Positions 7,778 to 10,193 of a stretch of 10,193 nucleotides of DNA are shown piece after piece. The notes below the pieces were generated by a model, which saw only the letters and a list, made by a program, of their open reading frames with translations, was not told the origin of the DNA and made no database searches. Position 1 is the stretch's first letter. Every line of letters begins with the position of its first letter. The translations under genes and the position numbers were made by a program. The DNA comes from an uncultured Eubacterium sp. (lineage in GTDB: Bacteria > Bacillota > Clostridia > Oscillospirales > Acutalibacteraceae), in contig CAJOER010000076.1 in NCBI GenBank assembly GCA_905233805.1, positions 1 through 10,193 of the forward strand, written 5' to 3'.

Positions 7778-8036
7778 TTTCTATCTCTTTTTCCATTTCT
7801 TCATAAATGCCGTCGTCAATCGTTACGGAAAATGCGCGTTCAAAAGCTTTCTTTTTTCTCGCTTTTTTAAGGCACTCGGCGCTCTTGCAAACGTATGCGC
7901 CTCTGCCCGATTTCTTTCCCGTTAAATCGAGGCTGATTTCGCCCTCGGGTGATTTAACGACGCGAACAAGAGTTCTTTTATCAAACATTTCTCCGCAGCC
8001 TGTGCACATACGAAGAGGAGTTTTTTTAGTTTTCAT
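7767..8036 (-). CDS. ylxR: YlxR (RnpM-like) RNA-binding protein
   Basis: An 89-residue basic protein of the YlxR family (DUF448). It shows the family core: RMCTGCGEMFDKRTLVRVV near the N-terminus with C11 and C14, a central LDLTGKKSGRGAYVC (36-50), and a second cysteine in SAEC followed by a lysine-rich helix. Recent work on the Bacillus protein links it to RNase P RNA and proposes the name RnpM; older work treated it as a nucleoid-associated regulator. The start ATG is two bases beyond the nusA stop and has GAGGG at -7. Length and spacing are normal for the operon. Confidence 0.94.
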   Translation of the reverse strand: MKTKKTPLRMCTGCGEMFDKRTLVRVVKSPEGEISLDLTGKKSGRGAYVCKSAECLKKARKKKAFERAFSVTIDDGIYEEMEKEIENAE

Positions 8037-8038
8037 AA

Positions 8039-9055
8039 TTATCCCTCATAAAATCCCGATTCGGGCTTTATGTCAATTTTCCAGCCTGTGAGCTTAGCCG
8101 CAAGACGTACGTTCTGGCCCTTGTTGCCTATTGCAAGAGAAAGCTGGCCGTCGGGAACCGTAGCCCTGCACGACTTTGCGCCTTCGTCAAGAATTTCAAC
8201 GTCGCATACGTCTGAGGGTGCAAGCGCAGCCGCAACAAACTCAACGGGGTCTTCGCTGTATTTTACGATATCGATTTTCTCGCCGCCGAGGGCGTCAACG
8301 ATATTTGATACTCTCTGACCTCTCTCGTCCTTAGAATATACGGCAATCTTCGTTCTTGAGCCCGCCTCACGGGAAACGGATTTAATCTCGATAGTTCCGT
8401 CGAAGATTTCGGGAACCTCGGTTTCGAAGAGTCTTCTTACAAGTCCGGGGTGGGTACGCGAAATCATAACGCGCGGACCCTTGGTTGTCTCTTTAACGTC
8501 AACAACGAAAATCTTTGTAGTATCGCCTACGTAGAATACTTCGCCCGGTACCTGTTCCGCTCTCGGAAGAAGCGCCTCGTTTTTACCTATTTCAAGAGTA
8601 ACGTTACCCGATACGGGGTCAACGTTAACAACCTTTGCGGAAAGAAGCTCCTGAGTCTTGCTCTGGAATTCAGCGTACATTTTTCCTCTTTCAGCCTCGC
8701 GGATACCCTGACGGATAACGTGCTTTGCCGTCTGGGCAACTATTCTGCCGAAGTTCTTCGTTTTAATCGGAATGTCAATAGTCTTTCCTACCTTTGCGGA
8801 TTTACGGATAAGCTGTGCCTGTTCAAGAGTAAGGTCCGTATCGGGGTCCTCAATCTCCTCAACAACGTTCTTGCGTACGTAAACCTTAATTCTCTGCTTT
8901 TCGGGGTTTATATCGCAGTGAACGATATCCTTTCCGTTATAATCGTGCTTTGCGGCAACAACTATTGCATTGGCAATTTTTTCATAAAGATACTCGGCGT
9001 CAATGCCTTTTTCTGCTTCAAGCATTTTTACTGCTTCAAAAAATTCCTTACTCAT
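8039..9055 (-). CDS. nusA: Transcription elongation/termination factor NusA, with deleted KH1 loop
   Basis: NusA binds RNA polymerase and nascent RNA, and promotes pausing, intrinsic termination and antitermination. At 338 residues it has the Gram-positive layout: N-terminal polymerase-binding domain (1-125), S1 domain (about 134-200, ending MISRTHPGLVRRLF), KH1 (about 205-280) and KH2 (about 285-335, with LAIGNKGQNVRLAAKLTGWKIDI). No C-terminal acidic repeats are expected. In KH1 the sequence reads TKIAVYSKDE (235-244) and then directly RGQRVSNIV (245-253). B. subtilis and most others have about 11 residues in between, including DPVG-CVGPKG, the GXXG that grips RNA. The reading frame is intact across the gap. 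The start has AAGG upstream and lies 17 bases after the rimP stop. Confidence 0.95.
   Translation of the reverse strand: MSKEFFEAVKMLEAEKGIDAEYLYEKIANAIVVAAKHDYNGKDIVHCDINPEKQRIKVYVRKNVVEEIEDPDTDLTLEQAQLIRKSAKVGKTIDIPIKTKNFGRIVAQTAKHVIRQGIREAERGKMYAEFQSKTQELLSAKVVNVDPVSGNVTLEIGKNEALLPRAEQVPGEVFYVGDTTKIFVVDVKETTKGPRVMISRTHPGLVRRLFETEVPEIFDGTIEIKSVSREAGSRTKIAVYSKDERGQRVSNIVDALGGEKIDIVKYSEDPVEFVAAALAPSDVCDVEILDEGAKSCRATVPDGQLSLAIGNKGQNVRLAAKLTGWKIDIKPESGFYEG
8321..8326 (-). other. Point of missing KH1 GXXG loop in nusA
   Basis: The codons GAG (E244) and AGA (R245) meet here. Aligned by eye to B. subtilis NusA, E244 matches the proline before DVDPVGSCVGP, and R245 matches the lysine of PKGQRV. 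Some 33 bases are therefore absent with the frame kept. I see no clear direct repeat that would explain a slip, though GAGAG repeats occur on both sides. Confidence 0.75.
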
Positions 9056-9072
9056 TTTTCCTTTTTACCTCA

Positions 9073-9552
9073 CTATATAAAATCGTTTATATCAAAATCG
9101 TCAAGCTTAACGAAATTAGTTTCTTTTTTGTCAAACGAAACCTCTCTGCCGTCGGCAAGCTTTACGGTTATTGTTTTATTCTCATATTTTTCAAGCGTTC
9201 CGCCGAAATCACGGACGCCGTCAATCGGTCTTATTGTCCTGAGCGTTACGGAAGCGCCTATATACTTTTCAAAGTGGGCGTCCCTCGTCAGTTCGCGTTC
9301 AACTCCGGGGGAGCTGACTTCAAGCATATATTTCTGAGGAATCGGGTCCGCCTCGTCAAGCGGTTTTGACACCGCGTGCGTTAAGTTTACGCAGTCGTCA
9401 ATGGAAATTCCTTCCTCCCTGTCAATGAATATTCTGAGATACCAGTCGCTGCCTTCCTTTTTGAAGGTAATGTCCCAGATATCAAGTCCGAGTTCTTCGG
9501 CAAAGGGCTTTACTATTTCTTCTACCTTTTGTACGGTATTCGGCTTTGCCAA
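9073..9552 (-). CDS. rimP: Ribosome maturation factor RimP (TTG start)
   Basis: A 159-residue protein needed for 30S maturation; it helps load ribosomal protein S12. Family features are WDITFKKEG, LRIFIDREEGISIDDC, and the signature LEVSSPGVERELTRDAHF, followed by the C-terminal SH3-like domain. I place the start at TTG 9552-9550, giving MAKPNTVQ. An AGGAGG lies seven bases before it (9560-9565), and no ATG fits the frame. The frame extends up to a GTG at 9597, but those extra 15 residues would be encoded across the ribosome binding site and leader hairpin, so they are rejected. It is the first gene of the operon, as is usual in bacteria. Confidence 0.94.
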   Translation of the reverse strand: MAKPNTVQKVEEIVKPFAEELGLDIWDITFKKEGSDWYLRIFIDREEGISIDDCVNLTHAVSKPLDEADPIPQKYMLEVSSPGVERELTRDAHFEKYIGASVTLRTIRPIDGVRDFGGTLEKYENKTITVKLADGREVSFDKKETNFVKLDDFDINDFI

Positions 9553-9559
9553 AAAAACA

Positions 9560-9565
9560 CCTCCT
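9560..9565 (-). promoter_or_regulatory. Ribosome binding site deciding the TTG start of rimP
   Basis: A full AGGAGG is followed by seven bases and TTG at 9552. This is the best binding site in the region and fixes the unusual start codon. Confidence 0.85.
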
Positions 9566-9571
9566 AACAAT

Positions 9572-9598
9572 AAAAATGAGCGGACGTTTTCGCCCACC
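9572..9598 (-). terminator. Leader hairpin with T-run, possible attenuator of the rimP-nusA operon
   Basis: The transcript from the operon promoter can fold bases 9598-9591 (GGTGGGCG) against 9586-9579 (CGTCCGCT) around an AAAA loop, with eight pairs of which three are G-U. CA and then five T residues follow, at 9576-9572. This looks like a modest intrinsic terminator lying between the promoter and the rimP start. Because NusA stimulates intrinsic termination and is encoded here, feedback by attenuation is possible. The G-U pairs and the 2-nt gap before the T-run make it weak. Confidence 0.45.
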
Positions 9599-9625
9599 TC
9601 AATAGTTTTTATTCGTACGATACTT

Positions 9626-9653
9626 ATTATATATATAAATTTAGTTTTGTCAA
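9626..9653 (-). promoter_or_regulatory. Promoter of the rimP-nusA-infB operon
   Basis: The minus strand has a perfect TTGACA (9653-9648), a 16-base AT-rich spacer and a perfect TATAAT (9631-9626). This is a vegetative sigma-factor promoter. Transcription would start near 9619, leaving a leader of about 66 bases that carries the hairpin described separately. Confidence 0.85.
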
Positions 9654-9677
9654 GTATAATTTAAAATAATTTTAATA

Positions 9678-9706
9678 TGGACATTTTGGGTTTAATATAT
9701 TATAAT
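9678..9706 (+). promoter_or_regulatory. Divergent promoter of the D-Ala-D-Ala ligase gene
   Basis: The plus strand has TGGACA (9678-9683, five of six matches to the -35 consensus), a 17-base spacer and a perfect TATAAT (9701-9706). The start point would be near 9713, giving a leader of about 28 bases. AGGAGA at 9724-9729 is the likely ribosome binding site, 11 bases before the ATG. The two -35 elements stand back to back, 24 bases apart. Confidence 0.8.
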
Positions 9707-9740
9707 GTAAACGATTTAACAACAGGAGAATACTTTTTAT

Positions 9741-10193
9741 ATGAAAATACTTGTACTTGCAGGCGGAATAAGTACCGAGCGCGACGTTTCGCTCACCTCG
9801 GGAAAAAACATATTAAAGGCGCTTAAAGACTGCGGCCATAATGCTAAAATGCTCGACCTTTTCCTCGGTTATCAGGGCGACCCGAACACCTATTTTGAAA
9901 GCGGAAAGGATTTTTCGGATATAGGCGAAATCGGCCTTTCCGACCCGATAATTGACGAGGTTAAGGCGTCGAGAGTCGGCGACAGAGCGGGACTTTTCGG
10001 CGAAAACGTTATGAAGATATGCAGAAAGGCGGACATTGTTTTTCTCGCTCTTCACGGCGAGGACGGCGAAAACGGCAAGGTTCAGGCGTCGCTTGACACC
10101 CTCGGAATAAAATATACAGGCTCGGGCTGTCTTGCTTCGGCAATCGCCATGAATAAGTTCGTGTCAAAGCAGCTTATGAACGCCAACGGCATT
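9741..10193 (+). CDS. ddl: D-alanine--D-alanine ligase, N-terminal part (runs off right edge)
   Basis: The first 151 residues of an ATP-grasp ligase that joins two D-alanines for peptidoglycan, in the cytoplasm. The N-terminal motif GGISTERDVSLTSG (8-21) carries the conserved ER-VSL. HGEDGENGKVQASLDTLGIKYTGSG (105-129) matches the HG-GEDG--Q---E--G--YTGSG block, and SAIAMNKF (133-140) the SA-A-DK block where ATP binding begins. The middle insert (40-90) differs from the E. coli enzymes. The central ATP-binding and substrate-binding domains, including the residues that separate D-Ala-D-Ala from D-Ala-D-Lac ligases, lie outside the window. It is transcribed away from the operon by its own promoter. 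Confidence 0.92.
   Translation, partial: MKILVLAGGISTERDVSLTSGKNILKALKDCGHNAKMLDLFLGYQGDPNTYFESGKDFSDIGEIGLSDPIIDEVKASRVGDRAGLFGENVMKICRKADIVFLALHGEDGENGKVQASLDTLGIKYTGSGCLASAIAMNKFVSKQLMNANGI

Larger units (their letters stand above)
1..9653 (-). other. Single twelve-gene transcription unit rimP to ClC
   Basis: From the promoter at 9653 to the left edge, all real genes read on the minus strand. Junctions are: rimP/nusA 17-base gap, nusA/ylxR 2, ylxR/ylxQ 11 overlap, ylxQ/infB 17 overlap, infB/rbfA 19 gap, rbfA/nrnA 14 overlap, nrnA/truB 10 overlap, truB/ribF 6 gap, ribF/HAD 23 overlap, HAD/cysK 4 overlap, cysK/ClC 1 overlap. No terminator is visible in any junction and there is no room for an ordinary promoter outside coding sequence. 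Internal promoters within genes cannot be excluded. Confidence 0.75.

Noticed and set aside
8450..9337. Long plus-strand open frame of 295 codons opposite nusA and rimP
   Set aside because: It lies wholly antisense to two clear family members, its translation is low-complexity with no recognisable motif, and it has no binding site. It is a by-product of the codon use on the other strand.
9553..9597. GTG start of rimP giving 15 extra residues
   Set aside because: The extension would be encoded by the leader hairpin and the AGGAGG; the TTG at 9552 is ideally spaced from that site and gives a normal RimP start.
9553..9740. Riboswitch, T-box or other long regulatory RNA in the divergent region
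   Set aside because: The leaders are only about 66 and 28 bases long and no conserved T-box or riboswitch core is visible.
1..10193. CRISPR array, tRNA, rRNA or insertion sequence
   Set aside because: No regular repeats, cloverleaf-like segments, transposase motifs or terminal inverted repeats were found; nearly all of the window is coding.

Overview
The window looks like a chromosomal housekeeping locus from a bacterium of the Bacillota, probably an anaerobic member of class Clostridia. The reasons are the gene order rimP-nusA-ylxR-ylxQ-infB-rbfA-nrnA-truB-ribF, strong AGGAGG-type ribosome binding sites, a short NusA without C-terminal acidic repeats, and an AT-rich intergenic region beside moderate-GC genes. 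A more exact placement (Ruminococcus/Oscillospirales-like) is only an impression from the style of the proteins.

Layout: from about 9653 down to position 1 the minus strand carries one tightly packed transcription unit. It begins with a consensus promoter (9653-9626) and a short leader holding a hairpin followed by a T-run. The genes, in order of transcription, are rimP, nusA, ylxR, ylxQ, infB, rbfA, nrnA, truB, ribF, a HAD-family phosphatase, cysK and the start of a ClC chloride channel that runs off the left edge. Neighbours overlap by 1-23 nt or are separated by at most about 20 nt. On the plus strand, from 9678 to the right edge, a divergent near-consensus promoter drives the 5' part of a D-alanine--D-alanine ligase gene.

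Function: rimP, rbfA and truB make or mature the ribosome and tRNA, infB starts translation, and nusA controls transcription elongation and termination. nrnA degrades nanoRNA and pAp, and ylxR and ylxQ are small RNA-associated proteins. ribF makes FMN/FAD. The HAD phosphatase, cysK and ClC genes are metabolic or transport additions at the 3' end of the operon.

The unusual content is a set of lesions in otherwise very conserved genes. (1) infB is split by an apparent one-base deletion exactly at the G5 (SAK) motif of the GTPase domain. (2) NusA lacks about 11 residues that form the GXXG loop of KH1, in frame. (3) TruB stops about 50-60 residues early, losing the C-terminal PUA-like region. (4) Immediately after it, the first ~46 residues of RibF do not look like RibF; they resemble DUF3849, a domain I associate with clostridial mobile elements. 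They join RibF at a shared FDGxHL motif. Points 3 and 4 together suggest that a short foreign segment replaced the truB/ribF junction. Real recombination and assembly artefact cannot be separated from the sequence alone. I see no tRNA, rRNA, CRISPR array or intact mobile element.
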